Below are positions 26,539 to 36,686 of a stretch of 64,000 nucleotides of DNA, piece by piece. The DNA is taken from positions 31,479 through 95,478 of the forward strand of contig NW_027417515.1 in NCBI RefSeq assembly GCF_009905375.1. Direction: 5' to 3'. The notes under the pieces were generated by a model. The model was given only the letters and a program-made list of their open reading frames with translations. It did not search any database and was not told where the DNA came from. Source of the stretch: Apium graveolens (lineage: Eukaryota; Streptophyta; Magnoliopsida; Apiales; Apiaceae). Position 1 is the first letter of the stretch. Each line of letters starts with the position of its first letter. Both the position numbers and the translations under genes were made by a program.

Positions 26539-26633
26539 CTGTTCAGGAAATTTATAAATAGTTAATCAAAAATTTCAATTTCATGATAAATAAATGATAG
26601 ATGCAAGACAAGAACTATAATGCAATGATATAC

Positions 26634-26933
26634 CCGACGACGATGATCAAATGAACGGGCTCCCGAAGTGTGAGGCACTTTCACCGCTGCTCGAGCCTTC
26701 TTACCAGCAGCAGACTTTTTATTAAATTCTTCGCTTACCAATCTGGACCAAACACCAGGCTTCATATATGGGGGCCTATGATCTGCATAAGTCCCTCCAA
26801 CTTCCGCGATCTTGTCGTCAGCCCTTTCCCTATCATCAGCAAGTGTACGCCGCATGTTATCCCGCATATGCACAAGTATGGAAGCCCTTACCTCATCTTC
26901 AGTGGCAAATCTCGAGTTCCATGTGTAGTAGCG
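26634..26933 (-). CDS. TNP1-like gene, exon B (Transposase_24 core)
   Basis: Minus-strand acceptor TTTGTAG and donor GTATAT bound exactly 100 codons. The frame starts RYYTWNSRFATEDEVR and continues through RPPYMKPGVWSRLVSEEF to SGARSFDHRRR. The pattern of a PPYM..VW block, a basic KK-SAAGKKAR stretch, then HTSGARSF and HRRR is typical of plant Ptta/En/Spm Transposase_24 proteins. These bind the subterminal repeats and assist the catalytic TNP2 protein. No stop or frameshift is present. Plus-strand ORFs here are shadows. Confidence 0.85.
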
Positions 26934-27033
26934 CTACAAAAAAAGATATAGTGGAGGGCAAAAGATAAAAGGGAATAACTATAAAATAAACACGATCTAA
27001 TATATATGTATATAACAAGGGTGTGCGACATAC

Positions 27034-27166
27034 CAATAACTCATCTATACACTTATTCCAGAACCCAGGAGATTTCCTATCAATTTCTTTGATTCCAACA
27101 CAACGATCTGGCCAGAACATGCGAATAATTGTCAATAAATTTCGCAACGCCTTCGGACAATCTATC
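27034..27166 (-). CDS. TNP1-like gene, exon A (first visible)
   Basis: Minus-strand acceptor TTTCAG and donor GTATGT bound one base plus 44 codons. The frame contains CPKALRNLLTIIRMFWPDR and SPGFWNKCIDELL, the stretch that precedes the RYYTW segment in TNP1-type proteins. The start phase shows at least one more upstream exon once existed. None is visible before the CACTA end at 27925, so the N-terminus is missing or unrecognised. Confidence 0.7.
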
Positions 27167-27694
27167 CTGAAATGGAAGAGTATTGAGCAGCAATATGGTC
27201 AATAGGTGATCAATACATATTATAGTTTAAATTATAGAAGTAAAAATATTAAATGAGCAACTCGAAATCAGTATAATATGCACTGAACATTTAAGCTAGC
27301 CCACAGTGACAATTATACAGAATCTTGTCTCTGGTCCTCTTTAATTATAATAGACCACGAAGTAAATAATGAAACACGAGTGCAGTATTAGCCGACATAT
27401 ATGATCAAAACCAAGTTTTTCACAAACTACATAATAATACAATCTAATTTTATTTCTAGACCTATTCGAAAATCTGAATCACACAAATAGAAAGCTTTAT
27501 ATCTGTTATAACAAGAAGACTCTTCCTTAATCCTACTACAGGCAAATGTACTTGGAGTGTTGTCAAAAACTTAAAACCAAAATCACACAAATATGTTTTC
27601 GTCATAAATTACAGTTAAACAATGTCGTTCTATCATATTAAGCTTTCATTTTTTTTTGTAATTAAATTTTATTATGTAATAATCATAAAATATT
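27167..27694. other. CACTA interior without recognised exon
   Basis: AT-rich sequence between exon A and the right subterminal repeats, where a promoter and first exon would be expected. No convincing exon was seen on the minus strand. Confidence 0.5.
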
Positions 27695-27925
27695 TAACTT
27701 ACGACGAACCTAAATTTCCGTCGTAAGATTTACACTCCTGCGGGACCCATCGTTACATTTTTTATTCATTTGACAATAGATTTTAATATTAAGATAAGAA
27801 AATTATGATGGATTACCATTTTCGTCGTAAGTAATTACGACAAACATAATATTCCGTCGTAAGTTCGGCGCGCATTTTTTTCCGTCGTAAGTTGGCCGTC
27901 GTTAATGCCCAGATTTGTTGTAGTG
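27695..27925. repeat. CACTA right subterminal repeats and terminus
   Basis: Repeated ACGACGAA, CCGTCGTAAG and TTACGACAAA motifs occur in both orientations, ending in TTTGTTGTAGTG. They mirror 8818-9295. Confidence 0.85.
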
Positions 27926-28060
27926 TAAGTCATACTTAAACCTGGAAAATATCTTGATAAAGGGGTCATAATTATATTCTATCATTATATTGATTATATT
28001 AAGTTATTGTTGATGACGTCAACTCCTGACCCCGGAATGGATTGAGGCCGTCACAGGACA

Positions 28061-28931
28061 CGTGTCACACAAGAGGGTGTCTAAAATACGAAGAATGCAT
28101 ATCACTTAACACATCATTTTTAGAATCCTGGCCCCATTATTATTCTTTTTAAAATTTTGTAAAGGATGCACATTGAACAAATTCGTACCCTGCATAATTT
28201 TTTTAATATTTTTTTTACATTTTCCTATTTTCTTCAACTGAAATCATGGGAAAGATTCGAAAAATACTCATGTAAAATAAATATATCTTGTGACGCGCAT
28301 TCTCAAATGTATTTTACTTGTTATGCATGCGCCCGATGTGCATCCTCCATTAATTTTTTATTTTTATTTTTATTTTGTTCACTTTTTTACGATTTTGCCA
28401 ACTAAAATCAAGAGAAAGATATACATTTGAGATATGTGTATTGAGATATACGTATTTTCAAAATGCGTTTTTCAGGATATACATATGACACATGCACATT
28501 TAACCGATATTTTAAGTCATTCAATCCAAATTTAGATATTTTGGTCCATTATATTATAAGATAGGCATTTAGAGCTATCACTAACCTCACCTTTTAATCT
28601 AGCTAATTATCTCTTCTCCTTATTTATATTCTCACACATCTTCATTTTCCACTCATTTTCTCTCCCCTAATTTTCTCTTTTTTTTCTTTACATATTTTCA
28701 ATACTATTCACAAATTATAACATAATATAAATCAATTAAATTTATATTTTCAAATTAATAAAACTTATTTTTAACTTCTAAACTTTGTGTAAGATTAATT
28801 CAGTTACAAAAATAATTATAAGTAACATTCGTATAATATATTATATTATATAAGTATATACCTTTTTCCTTGATATATATTTAAAATAATTTTTTGAATC
28901 ATTTTTGTTAAACTGTCACAGTACTTTCAAA
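28061..28931. other. AT-rich spacer without a recognised gene
   Basis: AT-rich DNA with T runs. A pyrimidine-rich part near 28570-28700 resembles a plant leader but has no ORF behind it. Nothing else is supported. Confidence 0.5.
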
Positions 28932-29350
28932 TCTATATTAAATTATAATAATCGGAATAAGGTATATTTTACTCTATCTTTTTTTATTGGTTTGATTCTA
29001 TTTGTGACCGTCAGATCTTCTTTTTAATCAAGTAATCAGCACCATTAGATTCAAATACTAAAAGAATATACACTGCTCAAACTATCAAGTTTGAACCCCG
29101 CAAACAACAAATATTTATAATATTATTTATACACTAGTAAAACTCTTACGTTCGAACCCTACCAAGAGCAAATATTTATATTATTAAGTATACACTATCC
29201 AAGATTTAGGTTCGAATCTTGGCAATAACAAATATTTATATTATTATTTATAAATATACTAATAAGGTTATGATAAAAAAAATTATTATAAGTTTAAATA
29301 ATATAAAAATATAATGAAAACCTGTGCATCGCACGGGTTGTTAAACTATA
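28932..29350 (+). mobile_element. Non-autonomous Helitron, probable
   Basis: The left end reads A-TCTATATTAAATTATAATA, like plant Helitron 5' ends. Near the right end a short hairpin CCTGTGC-ATC-GCACGGG is followed about a dozen bases later by CTAT, close to the usual CTAG terminus. The interior carries the CCGTCAGATC and three GTTCGAA-type motifs also seen in the Helitron at 30370-31041. There is no RepHel coding capacity. Exact ends are uncertain because the terminal CTRR is altered. Confidence 0.5.
29071..29253 (+). repeat. Three tandem copies of a 61-bp unit
   Basis: Units start at about 29071, 29132 and 29193. Each begins CACT, has a core like GTTCGAACCCT or GGTTCGAATCTT, and ends AAATATTTATATTATTA. 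The copies have diverged in the part between. The core resembles a tRNA B box, but no A box or tRNA fold is present. Confidence 0.75.
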
Positions 29351-30369
29351 TTTATATTATTATATTAAAGACAAAAATAATGAAAGTTTGGTTGATCATC
29401 GGTCTGGTCATCGTAATTATAGTAATATTTAAAATAAAACACTATGATAAATAGATAAATATTCATACAGAATTATAATATGTCTGATAGTTTTCGTTAA
29501 AATAAAATAATATATAAAATTCACCTGTCCGGGCTAAACAAAATTATATTATTGATCCAATTTAAAAGAAAAACTTAAAAAAACCATATATAGTTAGTTG
29601 GATTTGAAAAATCGGGCTCAAATAAAATAATAAGTATTATTGATCCCGCTAAAACATGATATTATTGGACCGGACTATAACAAAATATAAATTTGAAAGA
29701 AAATTTGTGGGGTCAATATAATATCATCAAATTAAAATAAAATAATAAATATTATCCATTCGGTCTAAAATAAAATTATAATCACCCGGCTAAAAAAACA
29801 AAATAATAAGTATAATTAGTTAGATTTGGTTGATATAACGGGGCTTAAGCTAACATAAATTTTGTCATTGACACATAAAATTTTACTATTGATTTGGGTT
29901 AGTTGGATTTGGTTAGTTGAATTTGGTCGGTTAACAGACTAATGATAATTCTTATACCATCTCGGATAAAATTTATTTTTTAATTAAATATAATAATCTT
30001 TGAGGAGCATAACTATAAATATCAATAAAAATGTAATTTCAATCATTACATTATTTTTTAAAATTGTAGTATCACTAACTTATACACCTATATGTATATT
30101 AATAAGTATTATTAAATTATATTATTAAAATTTTAGATAAACAAGTTTCATAACTTCAATTTTTTACTTCAAATTAAATTTAAAAAAATTATGTAATATT
30201 AAAAATAATCCGTATTGCAACATTTTTAGGCTACTAAACTTAATAAGCGTGCCCAGAACTAATCTAATTTTTAAACAAATTGTTAGTTGATATAATGAAA
30301 TTGACTTGGCATATATAAATTGGTCTGAAATATGTTACAAAGGCTAAGCTGACAGGACATTACTTATTA
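29351..30369. other. AT-rich spacer without a recognised gene
   Basis: Very AT-rich with scattered GGTTNGATTTGG-like words (for example near 29597, 29823 and 29900). No ORF or element end was supported. Confidence 0.5.
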
Positions 30370-31041
30370 CTAGCATATGACTCGTGCGATGCACAAATTG
30401 TTTTTAACACTTAAATAATTTTTAATAATATAACTATATCTTAAAATTATTATATTTTGAAATATAGTTTCAATAGTTGAAAAATAAATTGAAAACCATA
30501 ATAAGTTATAATAATAAATGTTTTTTGATAATTTGGCACTTGACTGAATATAAATAATATAATATAATATGTTGTTCATGGGACTCGAGTCCTGAACCTG
30601 TAGAAATTGTTAAAATAAAGAATATAAAAGTTTAAATATAATAAGCTGTTGACGGGGTTCGAACCCCGAATTCATGAGAGCAGTTTAAATATTAATATAA
30701 TAACAATTTACAAATTTTCTAGTATGTGCCCAAGGGCACATGCTAAGAATACGTGCTTGATAAGTTGTCAAAATTTTATTAGTGGGGAGGTTATAAATAA
30801 TGATGGACCCCGTGCATGCACAAAAATTTCCACCAATAAAATTTTAACAACTCATCAAGTACGAATTCTTAGCATGAGCCCTTGGGCACACACTAGAAAA
30901 ACCGAATAACTTATTATTGCATCCAACGGTTCTCATTTATCTGACTTTAGATCTGACGGTTGTTATTTATCGTATCAAATACTGTACCGAACAACCGACT
31001 AACTAATAGAGGATGTTCTGTTTATAATAGTACAGTATAGA
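30370..31041 (-). mobile_element. Non-autonomous Helitron, 672 bp
   Basis: Read on the minus strand, it starts TCTATACTGTACTATTATAA and ends with the hairpin GTGC-ATC-GCAC, then GAGTCATATG and CTAG. It sits between A and T, as Helitrons do. It has no coding capacity. It shares the GACGGTTGTTATTT and GTTCGAACCCC motifs with the element at 28932-29350, which is in the opposite orientation. Confidence 0.7.
30715..30900. repeat. Fold-back MITE inside the Helitron
   Basis: Left arm TTTTCTAGTATGTGCCCAAG (30715 onward) and right arm ending CTTGGGCACACACTAGAAAA (30900) are inverted copies. The similarity extends about 70 bp inward through GCTAAGAATACGTGCTTGAT. A short central part remains. No clear target duplication is visible. 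It resembles a TIR-type MITE nested in the Helitron. Confidence 0.75.
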
Positions 31042-32361
31042 TAGATAGATAGATTGTGTGAACTTTGGTGATAGATTGTTTGACTTTAAATCCGACGGTT
31101 ATTATTTGTCGTACCAAACAATTGTACCGAATAACCGACTACCAAACAAAAAGAAGCAAGCTAATTTACACCAAACTCCAGTAATAAGTTCTATTCTCAG
31201 GAAAACATTTTGTAACCAGAACCAAGCTTAGGTAATTGCGACGGGCTGCAATTCGCTGGCTTCTATGGTTGGCTCCGGCCAGTAACCAAATCAAACTTTT
31301 CAAGTACGGTGCCAGAGAGTTGATTTCTCTTTCATTATCCAATGAACTTATTAATCCTAGCTAATCCCACTTTTCAGATTTAAAGTAAATATTGCTATAT
31401 TTAGGATTAGTCCTTTTCTTAATAAGATTCATACTAATAATGACAGGAGCTAACATTTTCAAAATCTAAAGAAGAAAAGAACTCTTCTACATTCAGCATA
31501 CGATACAAGAAACATTTCAGTTTTCAGTGGGCAACCACCAGTACCCTAAAGAGGGAATTGATGCTTCTCCACTAACCGGTTTTGTTACTGCACACACTAA
31601 AATACAAATTTATTAATTTATTTTTATATATAAATTTACTGACGTGTCACATAAATTCCAAAGTGGACAGGGGATTTTGGGTCACAGAAGTACATCATGC
31701 ATGGGACTTCCACACACTCCAGAAATTTCCCCGCGGCAATCCTGTGCCAAACCCATGTAGGTGAAGCTCAACTCTCCCCCTCCGGCTGGGGTTTACTCTG
31801 AATTTCTATAATGGCAAAATTTTATATGTAATATGATATTGTATGATGATTGTTAATCTTTTTCTTTAGGCCCCTGTCAATCTTCTGATAATCTAGAACA
31901 TCACTAAATAGAAGGCACAAGTAGGTACTAATTGGTGTTTGTGTATCAGGTATTTAAGCTTTCTTAAGAAAAATAATTATTTTAATGTTATATATATATA
32001 GCATTAGAGAACCCTTAATTTTATTAAGAACTTCATCAAATTAGTTACTAATGTAGAATAACAATTATATTTAAATACAATAAAATGTTTAACAACTGAA
32101 ATTCAAATTTGATTATATTATGAAATAATTTTGGATAAGTGTGAGTTTAGTGTGATTCTACTATAGAACCACTTTAAACAATTTTATCAAATTTCAATGA
32201 TTATTTAAATAAAAAAATTGTGCAGCTTCATTTTTAATTTGATAATTAAAATTTGTAAATATATATAATAAAAAATGAAATAAACTATGTATTTATATTT
32301 TTTTTAAAAATGGTTCTCTATGGACCTATATCTAACAAAACTCTCCACCCTATATATATAT
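31042..32361. other. Spacer with a repeated Helitron-like segment
   Basis: A segment at 31079-31145 (GACTTTAAATCCGACGGTTA onward) repeats 30942-31005 and is probably a relic of a related Helitron. From 31150 to 32361 the base composition is partly less AT-rich (for example 31230-31300 and 31650-31790), but no gene could be recognised. The short ORF at 31582-31764 has no recognisable similarity. Confidence 0.4.
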
Positions 32362-33280
32362 TACTTAGCATAGTGCATGGGAAATCATATGATTAAATAA
32401 GATAGGCTTGACACGAGTTCCATGCCTTGTATTTAATCATGACATTGCAGGGTAGAAGGAATTAATTGTACGGTAACTATTCACTGAATGGGTTCTTGGT
32501 ATTCTAAGCGGTGATTATTCTTGGTATCCCTCACGATGTAGAATAAATATGATTAATTAATTAATCATATTTAATGAATTAGAGAATTTATATAAATAAT
32601 GATAAAATAGTTTTATTATTATTTATTTCTACTACCGGCTTAATATTGAACCTACAGGGTCATACCAAAAAAGAGAATGATTTAATGGTGGAGGAATTAA
32701 TTAATAATGACTGATAATTATTTATTTATGTAATAAATAATTAATTGGAAATTTTAATAATTGATTAAATGAGATTTAATTGATTATAAATTAATTAAGA
32801 AAAAGTTCTTAATATTATTAATTAAGAATTTAATTTTTAGAAATTAAATCAAGTGAGATAATTATTTCTAAAGTGTTTAGAAAAAGGATTAATAATTAAA
32901 AGGTGTTTTAATTATTAGTTAATTGGTTAATAAGAATAAAGGGTTATTAATAATAATTTTTTATGGGAAAATTTTCAGCTGAAAATTTTACCTATAAATA
33001 TACTATTATAAACCCTTATTTTTCCTTAACGCTAAAAAGTTAAGCAAACCCTAATTCTCCCACCCCTTCCTCCTCCATTACATTTATCTCTTGGTGGATA
33101 CCGGTGGAGTGCTTCACACTTGAGGAGCAGCTGCTAAGGATCTCCGCTATTCGTTCTTGGATCGCTTTTAAAGGTTAGAAATCGATCCCATAAGATTTAA
33201 TCACGATTTGTATGCCTTTATTTGGATTTTATATCAAGAAAATTATTTTACCATGCTTCTATGATGTATAAAATCCTACA
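32362..33280 (+). repeat. Copia B 5' LTR, 5'-truncated
   Basis: This sequence matches the last part of 43177-44796, starting at ACTTAGCATAGTG and ending GTATAAAATCCTACA. About the first 680 bp are missing, and unrelated AT-rich sequence precedes the break. The TATAAATATACTATTATAAACC promoter-like segment near 32993 is kept. Confidence 0.85.
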
Positions 33281-33282
33281 AT

Positions 33283-33298
33283 TGTATCAGAGCTTAGG
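33283..33298 (+). other. Copia B primer-binding site
   Basis: TTGTATCAGAGCTTAGG lies two bases after the LTR end. It differs by one base from the usual TGGTATCAGAGC tRNA-Met site. Confidence 0.8.
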
Positions 33299-33562
33299 TT
33301 GTATGCATATAGATCTGTGATAAAAATTTCAGAATTTTATGATCTTGTAAGAATTTATTATGATTTTTGCAAGTTATATCATGGATTAATTATGATTGAT
33401 TAGAAATTATTTCTCAAAATTGTTTTGAATGTAGATCTGGGTTCTACAAGTGTTGTAGATCGTCTGGGTATTTGTTTCATAATTTTCTGATGTGTGGATT
33501 AATTATTATAATTTTCTGAAGTTGTTTTAATTAAATTTTGTAATTAAATATATGTATATATA

Positions 33563-33599
<37 letters not shown>

Positions 33600-35142
33600 T
33601 GCTGCTGGATAAAGAAACGTTCAGCTGACTGATGTTCTGGGTTGTACTGAAGGCACGACGTTCGGTGTAAGTAAAGGCGGCGGCGGCGGCTGTTAACAAT
33701 AAAAAAAAGGAATACAGGAGTCGGCTGCTGCATGGCACGCGGGATAGGGGTGTCGCGCATTCCGGGAATGCGTTACACCCTGTGACCCATTCACGAAATG
33801 CGTTATACCTTTTAATGGATTAAAAGGGTTGTAACGCATTACTGAAATGCGTTACAGGGCTTGTAACGCGTTCCTGTAATTCGTTACAGCCCATCTGTTA
33901 TTTTTAAAATTTAATTTCTGGGAGTTTCGTAACTCCGTTTTGGGCGTGCAATATATCGTTGGATTCGTTTTTCCAAGACGGTTCTAATGGAGTGGTCAAA
34001 TGTTTCTTATATAAAAGTTTTGAACTGTTTATATTCCCGAAAGTGTTTTAAAGCATGTTTTAATTGTTTTAATTGCTTTTAAATACTATAATAAATTCAT
34101 ACATCATTATATCAATGTGTGACATGATAATTACTTGCATGTTTACTTTTTTATTTATTTTTATATATGAGATATATGCCTATGTTTACCATGCGATGAT
34201 AGATTTAGGTGAACTTAAATCAATATAAGGCGTGCTCTCGAAAATCTAGAATAGGAATCGTTTCTTGCCTTAACAATAATATTATGAATACAATCATGAG
34301 ATTCTTGTGTTTATGAAACACGTAATTTAATATGAATTTTCAATATTGAGAGAAAGGATGATTCTGTCAAAAGCAGATTTATATCTGTAAGAAAGGGGTA
34401 TTAAGTGACGCCTCTTGACAATGCTCCCCCCGATTTGGGAATCATCTGATTATCGATTATTGATTTGAAATATTTAATTTAAAAGGAAGAATCTCTTTAT
34501 AATATGATTATGATTGTAACATAATATAATCCTTCTAAAATTAAATAATATCATGTAGTAATTGGCCAATGACACAACGGGCTTGTGTCGGTCAAAGCCT
34601 TCCAACATGGTAGAAAGTAGTTCTTATTTTTGAATCATTGTCGTTTCGTGCTACAGCCGAGGGCTTTGATTTCGAAATAAGAAATACTTATCTATTACAT
34701 AGAGATGTGTGCATTGAATTAGAATCTAAAGGTCGCTACGTGCTGCAGCCGTGGGCCGTTGGAGACTGATTCAATTGTACGAAATGTTGGGTTAGACTTG
34801 ACTTAGAATATTGAGTTTGTCGTACTACAGCCGTGACTCAATTATTCAAGAGGCTAAAGTTTTATTAGGGAATAACATAAGATGTAATTGACAAGAGTTG
34901 TCTGCCTATTGAACATCACATGACGTTTCGTGCTACAGCCGAGGTTGTGTGATGGAATGTAGGATCCCTATTCCCACTAGCATTATGAATGCTTAATTTT
35001 CAATTAGGGTTTGTATAAATTAGATAAACTAGTGGGAGCCACTTATGAATAAAGACCCGATTCATATAGTGTTTTGAAATGAAATTAAATATCTGCTAAG
35101 TGTTATTATGTGTTCATCATTTACAGATTTACAATATACGTT
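33299..35142 (+). other. Copia B untranslated leader with repeated hairpins
   Basis: A 1.8-kb leader precedes gag. It contains an AT-dinucleotide run (33556-33593), four imperfect palindromes built on GTAACGCATT and ATGCGTTACA (33748-33889), and a GACACAA/TTGTGTC hairpin (34571-34589). It also has four stem-loops carrying the loop CGTGCTACAGCCG or close variants (34621-34683, 34714-34774, 34797-34850, 34914-34954). No ORF of note is present. Confidence 0.75.
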
Positions 35143-36681
35143 ATGTCTTCTGCACTATCATTTCGGAGCATACTAGATGCTCACAAGTTGACTGGTCCTA
35201 ATTTTGCTGACTGGCTTCAAAACTTGAGAATTGTTCTCAGGGTTGAGAAGCTGGAATATGTGGTTGACTGACCTAAGCCTACTGAACCTGCTAACGATGC
35301 ACATAATGATGAATATATTGTGTATCGTAAGTGGATAGATGCTGCAAATGTTGTTCAATGCATCATGCTAGCTTCCATGAACATTGAGCTACAGAAGCAA
35401 CATGAGCATATGGATGTTCACACTATCCTTATGCATCTACAAGAGTTGTATGATGTGGCAGGGAGGACAGCTCGATATGAGATATCGAAAGAGCTGTTCG
35501 GTTGTAGGATGTCTGAGGGATCATCTGTGAATGACCATGTACTTAAGATGATCAATTTGATTGAACATCTTGGACAACTTGGTTTTTCCATCGATGGGGA
35601 GCTGAGCCAAGACTTGGTTTTACAATCACTTCCGAGTTCGTTCTCGCAGTTTGTTGTGAACTTTCACATGAATAAGCTGGATGTCAGCCTGCCTGAACTC
35701 CACAACATGTTGAAGACTGCGGAATCGAATTTTCCCCTTAAGAAGAGTTATGTTCTTCTAATTGGTGAAGGTTCCAATCCTAAGAAAAGAAAGAAGAACC
35801 CATCCAAGAAGAAGATAGTAGGTGAGGAAAAGCCGGTTCAACCAAAAGCTGAAGACCCAAAGAGCAAAGCTGTTTGCTTTCACTGTAACAAGGTGGGGCA
35901 CTGGAAGAGGAACTGCAAGGTTTACCTTGCAGAATTGAAGAAGAAGAAGGGTAGTGAGACTACCACTTCTGATTCAGGTATGTTCATGATCGAAGTTAAT
36001 ATGTCACTAAGTCAAATTTCTACTTGGGTATTAGATACCGCTTGTGGTTCTCATATTTGCAATTCGTTGCAGGGACTAAAGGGAAGTAGGAATCTTGAAG
36101 AAGATGAGGTGATTCTACGTATGGGCAATGGAGCAAGGGTTGCCGCCATATCTATAGGATCATTCAGTTTACATATGCCTACGGGAAAGACTATTATTTT
36201 GAATAATTGTTATTACGTTCCCTCTATTGTGAGGAATATTGTTTCTATTCCTATGTTGGATTTGGATGGTTTTTCATTTATTATTAAGTATAATGAATGT
36301 TTTATTCTTACAGATAATGTTCTTTATGGATGTGGTACTTTAAATAATGGTCTGTATGTATGTGATGTAGAGCATAATTTACTTCAGATTGAACAAACTA
36401 ATGAAAAAAAGGGATGATGAAAATCTCACTTTCTTGTGGCACTGCGGACTTGGTCATATTAGTGAAAATAGATTGCGGACATTGCATAAGGAAGGGTTAC
36501 TTGACCCCTTTGATTTTGAATCATATCCTACATGTGAGTCTTGTCTATTGGGTAAAATGACCAAATCTCCATTTAGTGGACATGGAGAGAGGGCTGCAGA
36601 TTTGCTAGGATTGGTACACACAGATGTATGTGGACCAATGTCTACGTAAGCCATGGGTGGATTTTCATACTTCATTACTTT
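35143..36681 (+). pseudogene. Copia B gag, protease and start of integrase
   Basis: ATG at 35143 opens a gag-pol frame starting MSSALSFRSILDAHKLTGPN. An in-frame TGA at 35269 interrupts it, then it runs to 36417. It contains a Gag core, a CCHC zinc knuckle CFHCNKVGHWKRNC near 35875-35916, and a copia protease motif VLDTACGSHIC near 36030. An extra A in the run at 36401-36407 shifts the frame. The next frame carries the pre-integrase segment WHCGLGHISENRL and the CESCLLGKMTKSPFSG zinc-binding region. A TAA at 36648-36650 follows, then AMGGFSYFITF up to the copia A insertion. It continues at 41587. Confidence 0.9.
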
Positions 36682-36686
36682 CATAG

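Larger units (their letters stand above)
8818..27925 (-). mobile_element. CACTA (En/Spm-like) transposon, 19.1 kb
   Basis: The left end reads CACTACAACAAATAGGGCC and the right end reads GGGCATTAACG inverted to ...CAGATTTGTTGTAGTG, a long terminal inverted repeat. The 3-bp target duplication is TAA (8815-8817 and 27926-27928). Both ends carry clustered TTACGACGG and CCGTCGTAA repeats. A minus-strand gene of the plant Transposase_24 (Ptta/En/Spm, TNP1-like) type lies inside, with exons near both ends. No catalytic TNP2-type (DDE) transposase was found, so the element is probably non-autonomous. About 13.7 kb of the length is a Ty3 retrotransposon that inserted later; without it the CACTA was about 5.4 kb. 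Confidence 0.92.
5669..28055 (+). mobile_element. Ty3-type solo LTR split by the large CACTA element
   Basis: The two parts, 5669-8817 and 27929-28055, join to about 3.3 kb. The left part begins TGTACCGGGAGTGGCC and contains a CT-rich segment near 6415-6610 like the leader regions of plant Ty3 LTRs. The right part ends CCCCGGAATGG...GGCCGTCACA. No primer-binding site follows and no polypurine tract precedes, so it looks like a solo LTR. The 5' edge is uncertain. With TG at 5669 the flanking bases do not match. Starting at 5701 gives GGACA on both sides (5696-5700 and 28056-28060), but then the LTR would begin TA. Short ORFs inside (6207-6785, 7099-7639, 8185-8499) are not considered genes. 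Confidence 0.65.

Noticed and set aside
29140..29160. tRNA-gene candidates around GTTCGAACCCT boxes
   Set aside because: Only a B-box-like sequence is present; there is no A box, no acceptor stem and no cloverleaf.
31582..31764. 60-aa ORF in the spacer before copia B
   Set aside because: No recognisable motif and no supporting splice or regulatory context; kept only as part of an unassigned spacer.
33556..33593. AT-dinucleotide run considered as a regulatory element
   Set aside because: A simple microsatellite; similar runs occur at 48250 and 14346 in unrelated elements.
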